A DNA stretch of 64,000 nucleotides from Brevibacillus dissolubilis (GCF_006170445.1 NZ_VCNA01000012.1:92047-156046); one strand, 5' to 3'. Numbered from the stretch's first letter, positions 26,947 through 35,518 are shown. The notes: generated from the sequence alone by a model not told the origin. Made by a program: numbers and translations.

Positions 26947-28314
26947 TCAAGACTTGGCAACAGCTTTTGCTTTGACAAACACAAGCAGTAACACCAGACT
27001 GACTACGGAAACGGTCAGGGTAAACGAAAAGGCGTACGTAAAGCTTAAGCCGCTTGCTGCAAAGAGGGTGATTAGCTTACCGGTTACCGCCGGGCTGATC
27101 GTGGAGCCGAGAGAGCGGAACAAGCTCAGATAACCGACAGCTGCTCCAGCTTCTCTGATGTCAATGACTTGCAGCAGCAGGATGTTAAGCGGCGCCCCGA
27201 TGACGATCCCGATCCCAAAGCCCAATACGATAGTCACCGCGTAGTAGAGTGCGAGATTTTCGATTCCGGTAGCCAGCCCAACAGTTGCCAGTGCGGTTAG
27301 GGCAAAGCCCGCAAGCAATACTTTTTTCGCTCCGATCTTATCGACCAGCATTCCGCCATACAGGGAGGCTGCCATGGAGGCAATCGCGAGTGGAGCGATA
27401 CTCAGCCCGGCGTTCCCTTTGGCAAACCCGAGATGGGATTCGGCAAACAGCGGGATGATGTTGATCACGGTCATGACCAGACCAGACAAGAGGGAACCGA
27501 TCAGAAGAATCAGGATCGGGAGCTTGGTGACATAGTTCATGTTCATCACCGGGTCAGCCTGCTTGCGCTCATAGAAGAACAAGACAGGTGCGATGACGAC
27601 GCCGACGAGGAAGAACAAGGAACTGCCCAGCGTAATCCCCAGCATGATGGAGACGATCATCAGAGCCAGCAGCATAATCCCGACGTAGTCAATTGGCTTT
27701 TTCATGGTCTGCTGCTCGGATTTGAACTGCGACATCATCAGAAGAATGATAGCACACAGCGGAATGTTGATTAGGAACACCCATTGCCAATCCGCATAAG
27801 CGATGATCATACCGCCGATCGTCGGTCCGAGGATGGAACCAAGACCAAAGGCGACCCCGATCATTCCCATCGTTTTCCCCCGTTGCTCCGGTGGATAGGT
27901 GACAGCGATGTGGGAAGCGGTAATCGGGAAGATACCCCCTGCCCCTATTGCCTGAACCGCACGGCCAAGCAAAAAGACAGTAAAGTTAGGAGCCAGCGCA
28001 CAGATCAGGGAACCCACCGCAAAAGAGGTAATCCCAAACATAAAGGTCTGTTTCCGGCCAAATCGGTCAGACAATTTCCCCAAGACAGGGATACTTACGG
28101 CAAAAACCAGGGTATAGACGGAGAAGCTCCAGCTCCCCCAAGCAGGTACCATCTCATAGGAAGCCAGGATCGAGCTGAGTGCAGGACCGATGACGCTATG
28201 GTCTAGGGCGCCCAGGAAAATCCCCATCAAAAACGTGAATAAGGTCATCCCCTGCGATAAACCCGACTTCACTTGAGGACGGGTTAGGGTCGCTTGGTTC
28301 TGGATGTTTTGCAT
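26947..28314 (-). CDS. MFS drug/metabolite efflux transporter, DHA2 (EmrB/QacA) type
   Basis: 455 residues with 12-14 predicted helices; ATG 28314 has GGAGGG 9 bases upstream. DHA2 hallmarks: FLGALDHSVIGPALSSI (motif D1-like with Asp in helix 1), GKLSDRFGRKQTFMFG (motif A), LGRAVQAIGAGGIFP and GSILGPTIGG (motif C of antiporters). Such pumps export drugs, dyes or metabolites with proton antiport. Next to a DoxX gene and divergent from the copper/MBL group, but no regulator of the TetR/MarR type is beside it, so the substrate stays open. Confidence 0.88.
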   Translation of the reverse strand: MQNIQNQATLTRPQVKSGLSQGMTLFTFLMGIFLGALDHSVIGPALSSILASYEMVPAWGSWSFSVYTLVFAVSIPVLGKLSDRFGRKQTFMFGITSFAVGSLICALAPNFTVFLLGRAVQAIGAGGIFPITASHIAVTYPPEQRGKTMGMIGVAFGLGSILGPTIGGMIIAYADWQWVFLINIPLCAIILLMMSQFKSEQQTMKKPIDYVGIMLLALMIVSIMLGITLGSSLFFLVGVVIAPVLFFYERKQADPVMNMNYVTKLPILILLIGSLLSGLVMTVINIIPLFAESHLGFAKGNAGLSIAPLAIASMAASLYGGMLVDKIGAKKVLLAGFALTALATVGLATGIENLALYYAVTIVLGFGIGIVIGAPLNILLLQVIDIREAGAAVGYLSLFRSLGSTISPAVTGKLITLFAASGLSFTYAFSFTLTVSVVSLVLLLVFVKAKAVAKS

Positions 28315-28366
28315 CAATGGTCACCCTCCTTTTTCGTAGATTAGATAGGACCGGTTACTTCACCAA

Positions 28367-28780
28367 TTAACGGGAAGCAGGTGAGGACAGGCTTTGGTCT
28401 TGGGCCTTGGTGACAGCAGCGAGACCGAACAGACCTCCGATGATCATCACGTTTTGCAGGAAGCTGAGGAACTCACTTGCCATCATCTCAGGCGGCAGTG
28501 CCCAGAAGTTGTGCATGATGAAGTTGACCGGGATCATGAACAGGGCAAGTGCGACAGCGACCACACGGAGTTTGATGTTGAACATGATCGCCAGACCGCC
28601 ACCCAGCTCAGCGATGATCGCAACCACCAATGCGATTGGAACCATCGGTACACCCTTCATGCCCATCCAGCCAGCAGTCATGCCCCAGTTGAGGATTTTG
28701 TAAAGCCCCATAAAAGCAAAGACTGCACCGATCAGGATGCGACCCAATAACAGAAACTTGGCATTCACTTGCATATTCAT
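28367..28780 (-). CDS. DoxX family membrane protein
   Basis: 137 residues from ATG 28780 (GAAGGGGG upstream on the minus strand); an earlier in-frame start at 28879 would add an unlikely leader. Four hydrophobic helices with the DoxX pattern LLLGRILIGAVFAFMGLYKI and AELGGGLAIMFNIKLRVVAVALALFMIP. DoxX/DoxD proteins are linked to thiosulfate:quinone oxidoreduction and to redox stress complexes. It is divergent from the MBL hydrolase gene, so a shared 248-bp regulatory region is likely. Confidence 0.8.
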   Translation of the reverse strand: MNMQVNAKFLLLGRILIGAVFAFMGLYKILNWGMTAGWMGMKGVPMVPIALVVAIIAELGGGLAIMFNIKLRVVAVALALFMIPVNFIMHNFWALPPEMMASEFLSFLQNVMIIGGLFGLAAVTKAQDQSLSSPASR

Positions 28781-28923
28781 AAAAAAGCCCCCTTCAAGAT
28801 AAATGAATGTGATTTGTGTTAATGATATGGGGTCGCTCTTGTTAAATGGTACCACTAAAATAGAGGTTTTTTCGATCAAAAATAAGGGGTCATTTTACTA
28901 CCTGGAAAAAACCGAAAAACAAA

Positions 28924-28953
28924 TTGACTGTATAGGGTAGAGGGGTATAGTAT
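28924..28953 (+). promoter_or_regulatory. Promoter with CsoR-type operator, MBL/csoR operon
   Basis: TTGACT (28924-28929) and TAGTAT (28948-28953) are 18 bases apart. The 19-bp sequence TATAGGGTAGAGGGGTATA (28931-28949) fills the spacer. The same 19 bases occur at 30186-30204 before copZ. G-tracts flanked by TATA/ATA are typical of CsoR/RcnR-family operators, and the site would block polymerase until the metal or persulfide signal arrives. Confidence 0.75.
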
Positions 28954-29028
28954 TATATATACAATAGCAAAGATCGCTTTATGCTTCTGGTTACGAGTGA
29001 TCCGGCTGCGAGCAGGGAGTGAAAGCCT

Positions 29029-29868
29029 ATGAAAGTCACCGTCCTGGTGGACAATAACACATTTATCGACCGTTATTTTTACGGGGAGCCGGGTCTGTCC
29101 TTTTATATTGAAGCGGATGGGACGAATATTTTGTTTGACCTCGGATACTCGGACATCTTTATCCGTAATGCGGAGAAAATGGGGATCAATCTGCGTGAGG
29201 TCGATATCATCACCTTTTCGCACGGGCACATGGACCATACGTGGGGTCTTGATCCGATCATCCGGTTGTTCACTGAGGCGAAGCTGGAGAAGCGTTTTTG
29301 CAAAGCTCCGACGATCATCGCCCATCCCCGAGTGCTGAAGACTAAGCTGTATGAAGAAGGGGAGATTGGCAGCATGATTTCCGTCTCCAAGCTGCAGCGC
29401 CACTTCGGCCTGCGTTTTTCCAAAGAGCCGGTCTGGATTACGGAGAACCTCGTATTCTTGGGCCAGATCGACCGGGTATTCGACTTCGAGGACCAGCCGC
29501 CGATCGGTGAGGTCGTGCTGGATCAGGAGGGCAATACCGAGGACGATTATCTGCTTGATGACACCGCGCTTGTGTATAAGACACCAGACGGGCTTGTCAT
29601 CATGGCTGGCTGCGCCCACTCCGGCATCTGCAATATCATTGAACAGGCCAAACGCATCTGCGGCGATGACCGGGTGCTTGACGTGATCGGTGGATTTCAT
29701 CTGCTCGAACCATCCGCACATCAGCTGCAAGGCACGGTTGAGTACTTCCGCAAGCTAGGCCCTCAGGCGATCCATGCCTGTCACTGCACAGACTTCGCCT
29801 CCAAGATAGCACTCGCCCAAGTGGTCAACGTGCAGGAAGTGGGAGTCGGACTGTCGCTTACGTTTTGA
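29029..29868 (+). CDS. Metallo-beta-lactamase fold hydrolase (COG1237-like)
   Basis: 279 residues, ATG after GCAGGGAGTGAAAGCCT. The metal site shows FSHGHMDHTWG near residue 65 (HxHxDH) plus further ligands in MAGCAHSGICN and VIGGFHLL. The overall layout matches MBL proteins annotated as dihydropterin-methyl-ribofuranosyl-aminobenzene phosphate synthase-like, whose true bacterial role is uncertain. It begins under a CsoR-type promoter and is followed after 39 bases by the csoR gene, suggesting a role in copper or thiol/persulfide stress. Confidence 0.8.
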   Translation: MKVTVLVDNNTFIDRYFYGEPGLSFYIEADGTNILFDLGYSDIFIRNAEKMGINLREVDIITFSHGHMDHTWGLDPIIRLFTEAKLEKRFCKAPTIIAHPRVLKTKLYEEGEIGSMISVSKLQRHFGLRFSKEPVWITENLVFLGQIDRVFDFEDQPPIGEVVLDQEGNTEDDYLLDDTALVYKTPDGLVIMAGCAHSGICNIIEQAKRICGDDRVLDVIGGFHLLEPSAHQLQGTVEYFRKLGPQAIHACHCTDFASKIALAQVVNVQEVGVGLSLTF

Positions 29869-29907
29869 ACTGAATCATCAAGTTGTGGTCAAAGGAGGTC
29901 TGCCAAG

Positions 29908-30159
29908 ATGAAGAATAACCTGACAGCCAGATTGAACCGCATCGAAGGGCAAGTAAGAGGAGTCAAAGGCATGATTGAAAAGGAGCAGTATTGCGACGAT
30001 GTCCTCAACCAGATCGCGTCCATCCAATCCGCACTCCATTCCGTAGGGCGTCTTCTGCTGGAGCAGCATCTGAAAAGCTGTGTACTTGGACGTATCGAAG
30101 GGGGAGACAAAGCAGTCATCGATGAGCTCCTCGTCACCCTCGGAAAACTGACCCGTTAA
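29908..30159 (+). CDS. csoR: CsoR/FrmR-family metal- or persulfide-sensing repressor
   Basis: 83 residues, ATG after AAAGGAGG. All-helical DUF156 protein: LTARLNRIEGQVRGVKGMIE near the start, then YCDDVLNQIASIQSAL and LLEQHLKSCV. The Cys (YC) with His and Cys (HxxxC) gives the C-H-C ligand set of copper sensor CsoR; CstR persulfide sensors normally have Asn in place of that His. So copper is the best guess. It should bind the identical 19-bp operators at 28931 and 30186, controlling its own operon and copZ. Confidence 0.88.
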   Translation: MKNNLTARLNRIEGQVRGVKGMIEKEQYCDDVLNQIASIQSALHSVGRLLLEQHLKSCVLGRIEGGDKAVIDELLVTLGKLTR

Positions 30160-30178
30160 AAAAACTTGTTCAAACGGG

Positions 30179-30208
30179 TTGACAATATAGGGTAGAGGGG
30201 TATAGTAT
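30179..30208 (+). promoter_or_regulatory. Promoter with CsoR-type operator, copZ
   Basis: Consensus TTGACA (30179-30184) and TAGTAT (30203-30208), 18 bases apart, enclose the same TATAGGGTAGAGGGGTATA (30186-30204) as upstream of the MBL gene, in the same position relative to -35 and -10. Confidence 0.8.
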
Positions 30209-30279
30209 ATAGACATAAGGCAAGCACAATGAATCAACCAACACATTCAATCTTAATAGATGATAAGGAGAGATGTTCA

Positions 30280-30483
30280 ATGACACAGAAGGTACTGAAA
30301 GTAGAAGGCATGTCTTGCGGTCACTGCGTAGCAACCATTGAAGGTTCCCTTGCAAAAGAACTCGGCGTCACTTCCAAAGTCAATCTCGCTAACAAAGAAG
30401 TAACGGTTGAATATGATGAAGCCCGCACTTCGATCGAATCCATCAAGACGCTGATCGAAAACCAAGGCTACGATTTGATGTAA
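30280..30483 (+). CDS. copZ: Copper chaperone CopZ
   Basis: 67 residues from ATG 30280 (AAGGAG upstream; ATG 30229 lacks a site). Single heavy-metal-associated domain with the copper-binding GMSCGHC at residue ~12 and the ferredoxin-like beta-alpha-beta pattern ending KTLIENQGYDL. Delivers Cu(I) to CopA, whose gene is far away at 13904. Directly under a CsoR-type operator. Confidence 0.93.
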   Translation: MTQKVLKVEGMSCGHCVATIEGSLAKELGVTSKVNLANKEVTVEYDEARTSIESIKTLIENQGYDLM

Positions 30484-30554
30484 TCTCAACTCTTGGTTTT
30501 ACCACCCTTTGCTATAAACCCCTTTCTAAAACGAATATTCTCTATAGATGGAGA

Positions 30555-30597
30555 AACCCCTGGACATCTTAACTGGATGCTCAGGGGATTTTTTTCT
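30555..30597 (+). terminator. Terminator of copZ
   Basis: CCCCTG and CAGGGG arms with further pairing GGACATC/GGATGCT region, followed by ATTTTTTT. Confidence 0.8.
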
Positions 30598-30707
30598 GCT
30601 GTTTCATTTTGGTTAAACAGTTCGTTGTCTTTTTATTTATTTCTAAAACTAAAATGTATACTTTTTCCTATTTATTTAATCAAAGGGCATCGGATTGTGG
30701 CATTGCC

Positions 30708-30743
30708 CGGATGTTTTTCTATCTTTTAATCGATAGACATCCG
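30708..30743 (+). other. Hairpin in the 380-bp gap before the helveticin-like gene
   Basis: Outer arms CGGATGT (30708-30714) and ACATCCG (30737-30743), inner arms CTATC and GATAG. The gap 30484-30864 is AT-rich and contains the copZ terminator, this hairpin and presumably the promoter of the next gene (a weak TTGAAT/AATAAT pair near 30762-30789). No gene is supported. Confidence 0.45.
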
Positions 30744-30864
30744 AGTAAGAGAACCTCTGAATTGAATCTAAAAGACTATTTAAAATAATGAACGAATGCT
30801 AGATAATGGTAAATGTGTTATGGAGTTTAGTTGATCTAAATCTATTATGATGGAGGTAGCAATT

Positions 30865-31833
30865 ATGAGGCATTTTAAAATGATTACATCGTTTGTTCTC
30901 GCCGTTCTTATGTTCGGGATGTCTGGTTTGTCGGTAGATGCGGCAACTCCTGCAAGAACGGTAAGCGCTTCGGCAACACTGGCTTACAACCTCTTGGGAC
31001 TTAAACACAACGTGGCTGTTCAAAAAGCTTACATCGCTTCAACGTATGTGTACGTAACGCAACGCTCTGGAGGAACATGCTATCTTTCAAGACTTCTCAT
31101 CAACGGAAATAATGCTACATATGTGGATGAAATGACCGTAACCAATACCGGCCATTGCCAAACATTGGATATGTACACGTACAACGGTATTAACTACTTC
31201 TATTTCAGTTCCAAAGCAGATCCTTCCACAACCTACTACTGGTCCCTCCAGGTAGCAAGACTGCAATACACGCCTGGCGCGACATACGATTATACCGATC
31301 TTCATCGGATCACCTATATGAATTACGCTAATAAAAGCGGTGCGAGTTTAGGGACGACATACCGTGTTGATGGCGGTGGTAACAGTACCCATACACTTTT
31401 CCGCGTACAAACGGATGGTTCAACTGGACCTGTAACTTGGGCGATTTATGACACGGTTGCATTGAACAAGCTTCTTGACAGTAATGAACAGGTACAATTG
31501 AATACTGCTGCTGCGCAAAGTGCTTACGTGACTGGCTTTACACAGACCGGCACTGGTATTGTCAGACCGAACGGATCTTTCCAAGGTCTTGATATGCTCG
31601 GCAGTACGGAAATCTATACTTCCGGCGGTGCAGAAGGTGAAACACCGCAGATCGCTATGATGTCCAACACAGGTGCATACAAAACCCTCGTGAAAATTAC
31701 GAATGTGGGAACACATGAAATTGAGGGAGTACAAACCAAAGACGGTAACGTTTACTTTACGATCGTTACAGACCCGGTAAATAAGCAAAATACGCAAAAA
31801 ATCTATTACGTTCCAGATAGCCTGTTTTACTAA
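30865..31833 (+). CDS. Secreted helveticin J-like (class III bacteriocin family) protein
   Basis: 322 residues from ATG 30865 (TGGAGG 8 bases upstream; the earlier ATGs at 30847/30850 overlap that site). Signal peptide to about ...SVDAA. By eye the mature protein follows helveticin J: VQKAYIASTYVYVTQ near the start, then TGHCQTLDMY where helveticin has GGHTQTWEF, WSLQVARLQY (WAKQIARV), YTDLHRITYMN (NTDFPRLSYLN), TWAIYDTVALNKLLD (TIYNLDTINEKLD), SFQGLDM (SIQGYDL) and HEIEGVQ (SEVESIQ). The fold is expected to be a beta-propeller. No immunity gene or dedicated exporter is adjacent. Killing activity is inferred from family only. Confidence 0.75.
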   Translation: MRHFKMITSFVLAVLMFGMSGLSVDAATPARTVSASATLAYNLLGLKHNVAVQKAYIASTYVYVTQRSGGTCYLSRLLINGNNATYVDEMTVTNTGHCQTLDMYTYNGINYFYFSSKADPSTTYYWSLQVARLQYTPGATYDYTDLHRITYMNYANKSGASLGTTYRVDGGGNSTHTLFRVQTDGSTGPVTWAIYDTVALNKLLDSNEQVQLNTAAAQSAYVTGFTQTGTGIVRPNGSFQGLDMLGSTEIYTSGGAEGETPQIAMMSNTGAYKTLVKITNVGTHEIEGVQTKDGNVYFTIVTDPVNKQNTQKIYYVPDSLFY

Positions 31834-31856
31834 TCGCCATACGAGTCAGTTACACA

Positions 31857-31888
31857 GAAGAACCCCAGCGACGACTGGGGTTCTTTTC
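31857..31888. terminator. Bidirectional terminator between helveticin-like gene and dctR
   Basis: GAACCCCAG and CTGGGGTTC arms around CGACGA with TTTT on the plus side and A/T-rich flank on the other, so it can serve both convergent genes. Confidence 0.85.
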
Positions 31889-31913
31889 GTATTTATTTTG
31901 AATCAGTGCATCA

Positions 31914-32636
31914 TCAACCGCGTCGGATGATATACGAATGCGTCGGCCTGCCCACACCGCCATAGCGGATCTCCCGCTGCACTTTGCCCAGACTCTCCAG
32001 ATACTCCAGATACCTGCGAGCGGTCACGCGGGCGATCCCGACGCCTTCTGCAACGGCTTCGGCGGTCAGGGCTGTACTTGATTCGGTCATCAGGTTCATC
32101 ACTTGGGACAGGGTCTGTTCGTTGAGTCCTTTGGGGATGTCCAGTGGTGCGGCGGCTACCGGTTTGGCGGTGACGGGCTGTGGAGAATTGGCATGGTTCA
32201 ACAGACCGTCTAGCTGGTCTTGGGTCAGCTCGCCTTCCGGTTGCAGCTGCTCGCGGTATTGGGCGTAGTTTTCCAATGCTTGTTGAATCCGTTCGAATTT
32301 AAAAGGCTTGATGATATAATCGCGTGCCCCATACCGAAGCATGTGCTGGATGGTGGCGGTGTCCTTGGCGGCGGTGATGACGATGACATCTACCTGTTCG
32401 TTGGCGGTGCGGAGCTGCTGCAGGGTCTCCATGCCATTCTGGGCGGGCATATAGATGTCCATGACGACGAGGTCGGGCTGGAGCTCTTGGACAAGCTTGA
32501 CGCCCTCGACGCCGTTGCCAGCGATTCCGATCACTTCAAAGCCCGTTACTTTTTCGATAAACATGCGGTTCACTTCCTGAACCATGGGGTCGTCTTCGAT
32601 CAGGACGACACGGTGTCTGGTTGTATTTGTGCTCAT
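31914..32636 (-). CDS. dctR: C4-dicarboxylate response regulator DctR (CitB/DcuR family)
   Basis: 240 residues, minus strand, ATG with AGAAGGTGA upstream. Receiver domain at ~8-125: acidic pocket EDD, phospho-acceptor Asp in LVVMDIYMP, conserved Lys in YIIKPF. The C-terminal winged HTH at ~180-235 (AEAVAEGVGIARVTARRYLEYLESLGKV) is the CitB/DcuR type. It follows the sensor gene after 6 bases. The likely targets are the dct genes at 34.3-36.8 kb, where direct repeats precede the transporter. Confidence 0.9.
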   Translation of the reverse strand: MSTNTTRHRVVLIEDDPMVQEVNRMFIEKVTGFEVIGIAGNGVEGVKLVQELQPDLVVMDIYMPAQNGMETLQQLRTANEQVDVIVITAAKDTATIQHMLRYGARDYIIKPFKFERIQQALENYAQYREQLQPEGELTQDQLDGLLNHANSPQPVTAKPVAAAPLDIPKGLNEQTLSQVMNLMTESSTALTAEAVAEGVGIARVTARRYLEYLESLGKVQREIRYGGVGRPTHSYIIRRG

Positions 32637-32642
32637 CAGGAT

Positions 32643-34226
32643 TCACCTTCTTTCCATGGGAAATGTGACGATAAAGCTGGTGCCGATGCCGGGCTCTGAC
32701 TCCCAGTGCAGGTCGCCGTGGCCTTTTTCGACGATCTGGTGGACGAGGTGCAGGCCGAAGCCGCGGTTGGCCGAGCCTTTGGTGGAGAAGCCTTTTTGCA
32801 GGATGCGGGTCTGGACTTCTTCGGTCATGCCGCTGCCGTTGTCCTCCACCATGATGGAGAGGGTCGTCTCGTCCTGCTCGATGCTGACGTAGACCTGCTT
32901 GTTTTCCTGCTTGGGATCAGTGAACGAGTCAAACGCATTCTCGAACAGATTGCCTAAGATCAGCACAAAATCATGCTGGTCCAATAACCGTGGGAACTGC
33001 TTCCACCTGGAGCGGCGGTCGATATGTACCTCGATGCCAAGCTCTTTGCCACGGGTCACTTTGCTCAGCAGAAGACCGGCGATGCTTTCGTGCTGAATCC
33101 GGCTTTTGAGAAACGATGTAAGCTCCTCCTGCTGCTCGGTGATCTGGAACAGGTAGTCGAGGGCTTGTTCCTTATGGTCGAGCTGGAGCAGTCCGGCGAT
33201 GGTGTGGAGCTTGTTGAGATGCTCGTGGTTCTGGACACGCAGGGCCTCGACGAAGGCTTTGACACCTGTCAGCTCTTCTGCCATGCGTGCTACCTCTGTG
33301 CGGTCTTGGAAGATGGCGACGGCACCGACGATCTTTTCCCCGACCTTGATCGGGATGCGGTTGGACCAGATCAGGGCGCGTCCGACATGCAGCTCGCGGT
33401 TGTAGATCGGCTGCTTGGAATAGAGGATCTCCGGCAGCCGGGTATCGGGGAGGACTTCGCGGATGGGCTTGCCCAGCACCTCGTCTTGGATGCCGAAGAT
33501 GCGCTTGGCGGTGTCATTGAATATCGTGATGCGCTCCAGATTATCGACAGCGATGACACCCTCATGCATTGCGTGAAAAGCAGCCGTCCGCTCCTGCAGG
33601 ATACGGGCAATCTCGTGCGGCTCCAGATCGAACATCTGCTTTTTCATATGAGCGGCCAGCATACCTGAGCCTAGAATCCCGAACAGAAGCGAGAGGAAGA
33701 GTGTGATAAAAATCTTTTCACGCTGAGCGAACACGATCTCATCGATTCCCGGCAGGATATGACCCACCAGCACAACTCCGACCTGCTGATGCTCCGCACT
33801 CATGATCGGGACGTATGCGCGCAGGGCTGTCCCCATCTCGCCCTTCACTTTGGTCACATAGGAATGCTCGGCAAAAGCAGGCTCGGCATCCCGCCCGAGA
33901 AAGCTCTGGCCGATGCGACCGGGCAGGGGATCGGAGAGTCGGGTGCGGTTCATGTCCATGACGATGATATAGGTGACATCATTGATGATGCGGATACGTC
34001 GAGTGATTGGCTCGATGGTTTGGGAGCTGCCCGGGGCTTGGACATTGTCACGGATCAGGGGGATTTCGGCTACGGTGCGCGCCGTTATCAAGAGGCGCTG
34101 GCTCAGCTCATCCTCGGTGATCTTGATAAAACCTCCGATGATGATAATCCCGCCGATCAGCATCGAAAACAGCACGATGCCAAACGAAAGCAGGGTAATC
34201 TTCCAGTGAATTTTGATATGTTTCAA
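32643..34226 (-). CDS. dctS: C4-dicarboxylate sensor histidine kinase DctS (CitA/DcuS family)
   Basis: 527 residues, minus strand, TTG start with AAGGAG 9 bases upstream. Transmembrane helix 1 (~12-33), an extracytoplasmic sensor domain (about 35-175, Cache/PDC type), transmembrane helix 2 (~178-200), a PAS domain with AMHEGVIAVDNLERITIFN, then the SpoOB-type dimerisation helix with phospho-acceptor His in VQNHEHLNKLHTIAGL, and HATPase boxes (NLFENAFDSF, VEDNGSGM, KGSANRGFGLHLV). Divergent from dctB with a 90-base gap, as in the B. subtilis dctBSRP locus idea of a binding protein acting with the sensor. Confidence 0.9.
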   Translation of the reverse strand: MKHIKIHWKITLLSFGIVLFSMLIGGIIIIGGFIKITEDELSQRLLITARTVAEIPLIRDNVQAPGSSQTIEPITRRIRIINDVTYIIVMDMNRTRLSDPLPGRIGQSFLGRDAEPAFAEHSYVTKVKGEMGTALRAYVPIMSAEHQQVGVVLVGHILPGIDEIVFAQREKIFITLFLSLLFGILGSGMLAAHMKKQMFDLEPHEIARILQERTAAFHAMHEGVIAVDNLERITIFNDTAKRIFGIQDEVLGKPIREVLPDTRLPEILYSKQPIYNRELHVGRALIWSNRIPIKVGEKIVGAVAIFQDRTEVARMAEELTGVKAFVEALRVQNHEHLNKLHTIAGLLQLDHKEQALDYLFQITEQQEELTSFLKSRIQHESIAGLLLSKVTRGKELGIEVHIDRRSRWKQFPRLLDQHDFVLILGNLFENAFDSFTDPKQENKQVYVSIEQDETTLSIMVEDNGSGMTEEVQTRILQKGFSTKGSANRGFGLHLVHQIVEKGHGDLHWESEPGIGTSFIVTFPMERR

Positions 34227-34316
34227 GAGAAGAGTCTCCTTTTGTGCGTTGTACGGTTCTCTTGTATTGTGGAATAATACAGGTAAATAATCAATGGAGC
34301 GGTGGGTGGATACGCT

Positions 34317-35372
34317 GTGAAATCATTTGTAAGCATTGGAATGTTCGTCGTCGTGGGCCTGCTCGCAGCTTATTTCATCGGATTTCGCCCTGACCTGGCA
34401 ACGGATCAGGTGGGGTACGACGAGATTCAGGAGGGCATGAACCAGCGGATTATCCTCAAATTCAGCCACGTCGTCGCGGAAAATACGCCAAAGGGACGGG
34501 CTGCCGAACGATTCGCCCAGCTGGTCAAGGAAAAAACCAACGGGCGGGTCGAGGTGCAGGTCTACCCCAACGGCATTCTTTATAACGAAGAAAATGAGAT
34601 GGATGCGCTCATCGAAGGAGACGTCCAGATGATTGCTCCGGCTTACTCCAATATCTCCACGATGATTCCGGCGTGGTCGGCGATGGATCTGCCGTATGCC
34701 TTCCCCAACCAGCAGGCAGTGGAGGAGGCCTTTGACGGAGAAGTGGGCCAGATTCTGTTCGAGACACTGGAGCGGCGGAAGATGAAGGGGCTTGCCTTCT
34801 GGAGCAACGGATTCAAGCAGATGACCAACAACCGCAATCCACTGAAGGAGCCAAAGGATTTTGCAGGGCTGCGGTTCCGGGTGCTGCCGAGCCGACTGTT
34901 AGAATCGCAGTTTGCCCAGCTGGGTGCGACCACGGTGGAGATGCCGTTCAACGAGGTCTATCGTAATCTCGAAGCAGGACTGGTCGACGGACAGGAGAAC
35001 ACCCTCTCCAACATCACCACCAAGCGGCTGTATCAGGTGCAGCGCTATATGACCTTGTCTGATCACGGCTATCTGGGCTATGCGGTCATCGTCAACCCTG
35101 CCTTCTGGGCGGAGCTTCCGCCTGATCTGCGAGACTCTGTCAGCGAAGCGATGACAGAAACCACCGAATGGATCAATCGAGAGGCCGTGCTGATGAACCA
35201 GCAGCAATTGATCGAGCTGCGCAAATCCGGGATTCGCATCTACGAGCTGACCCCGCAGGAGAAGCAGCGCTGGATGAAGAGCTTTGAGCCCGTGTATGAG
35301 CAATATGGAGGGCAGATTGGAGCAGAGCTGATCGGCAACATCAGAAAGCTTCAGAATAAGTACACGCCGTGA
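34317..35372 (+). CDS. dctB: C4-dicarboxylate-binding protein, DctP/DctB (TRAP-type) family
   Basis: 351 residues from GTG 34317 (GGTGGGTGGA 6 bases upstream); GTG 34302 would leave too short a spacing. An N-terminal hydrophobic segment (about 1-22) exports or anchors it. The substrate-binding fold follows TRAP proteins: LKFSHVVAENTPKGRAAERFAQLVKEKTNGRVEV, then LRFRVLPSRLLESQFAQLGATTVEMPFNEVYRNLEAGLVDGQEN with the substrate-binding Arg. No TRAP membrane subunits follow. With DctS/DctR divergent and a DctA-type symporter downstream, it more likely assists sensing, as B. subtilis DctB does. Confidence 0.87.
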   Translation: MKSFVSIGMFVVVGLLAAYFIGFRPDLATDQVGYDEIQEGMNQRIILKFSHVVAENTPKGRAAERFAQLVKEKTNGRVEVQVYPNGILYNEENEMDALIEGDVQMIAPAYSNISTMIPAWSAMDLPYAFPNQQAVEEAFDGEVGQILFETLERRKMKGLAFWSNGFKQMTNNRNPLKEPKDFAGLRFRVLPSRLLESQFAQLGATTVEMPFNEVYRNLEAGLVDGQENTLSNITTKRLYQVQRYMTLSDHGYLGYAVIVNPAFWAELPPDLRDSVSEAMTETTEWINREAVLMNQQQLIELRKSGIRIYELTPQEKQRWMKSFEPVYEQYGGQIGAELIGNIRKLQNKYTP

Positions 35373-35400
35373 CCAAAATGACCAAAATTCAAGACCAAAA
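35371..35400 (+). promoter_or_regulatory. GACCAAAA direct repeats, candidate DctR sites
   Basis: GACCAAAA occurs at 35371-35378, 35380-35387 (as GACCAAAA) and 35393-35400, with a partial AACCAATA after it. They sit between dctB and the transporter gene, upstream of its presumed promoter. Direct repeats here fit a response-regulator binding array. Confidence 0.5.
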
Positions 35401-35471
35401 CAACCAATATGAACAATAAGACCATATCATTTCTTTTCTCTCCCCGAACTTCTACAATTGTGTTACAGAAA

Positions 35472-35485
35472 CGAAAGCGTTTTCA
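35472..35485 (+). promoter_or_regulatory. cre site (CcpA operator) before dctP
   Basis: On the minus strand 35485-35472 reads TGAAAACGCTTTCG, matching the cre consensus TGWAANCGNTNWCA at 13 of 14 positions. It lies 34 bases before the GTG start, downstream of any likely promoter, so CcpA would block transcription when preferred sugars are present. Confidence 0.75.
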
Positions 35486-35518
35486 AAACATGTAACGATA
35501 TAAAGGGGAGAGATAAAG

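Noticed and set aside
30493..30729. 78-codon frame after copZ
   Set aside because: It runs through the copZ terminator and a second hairpin and has no proper start site.
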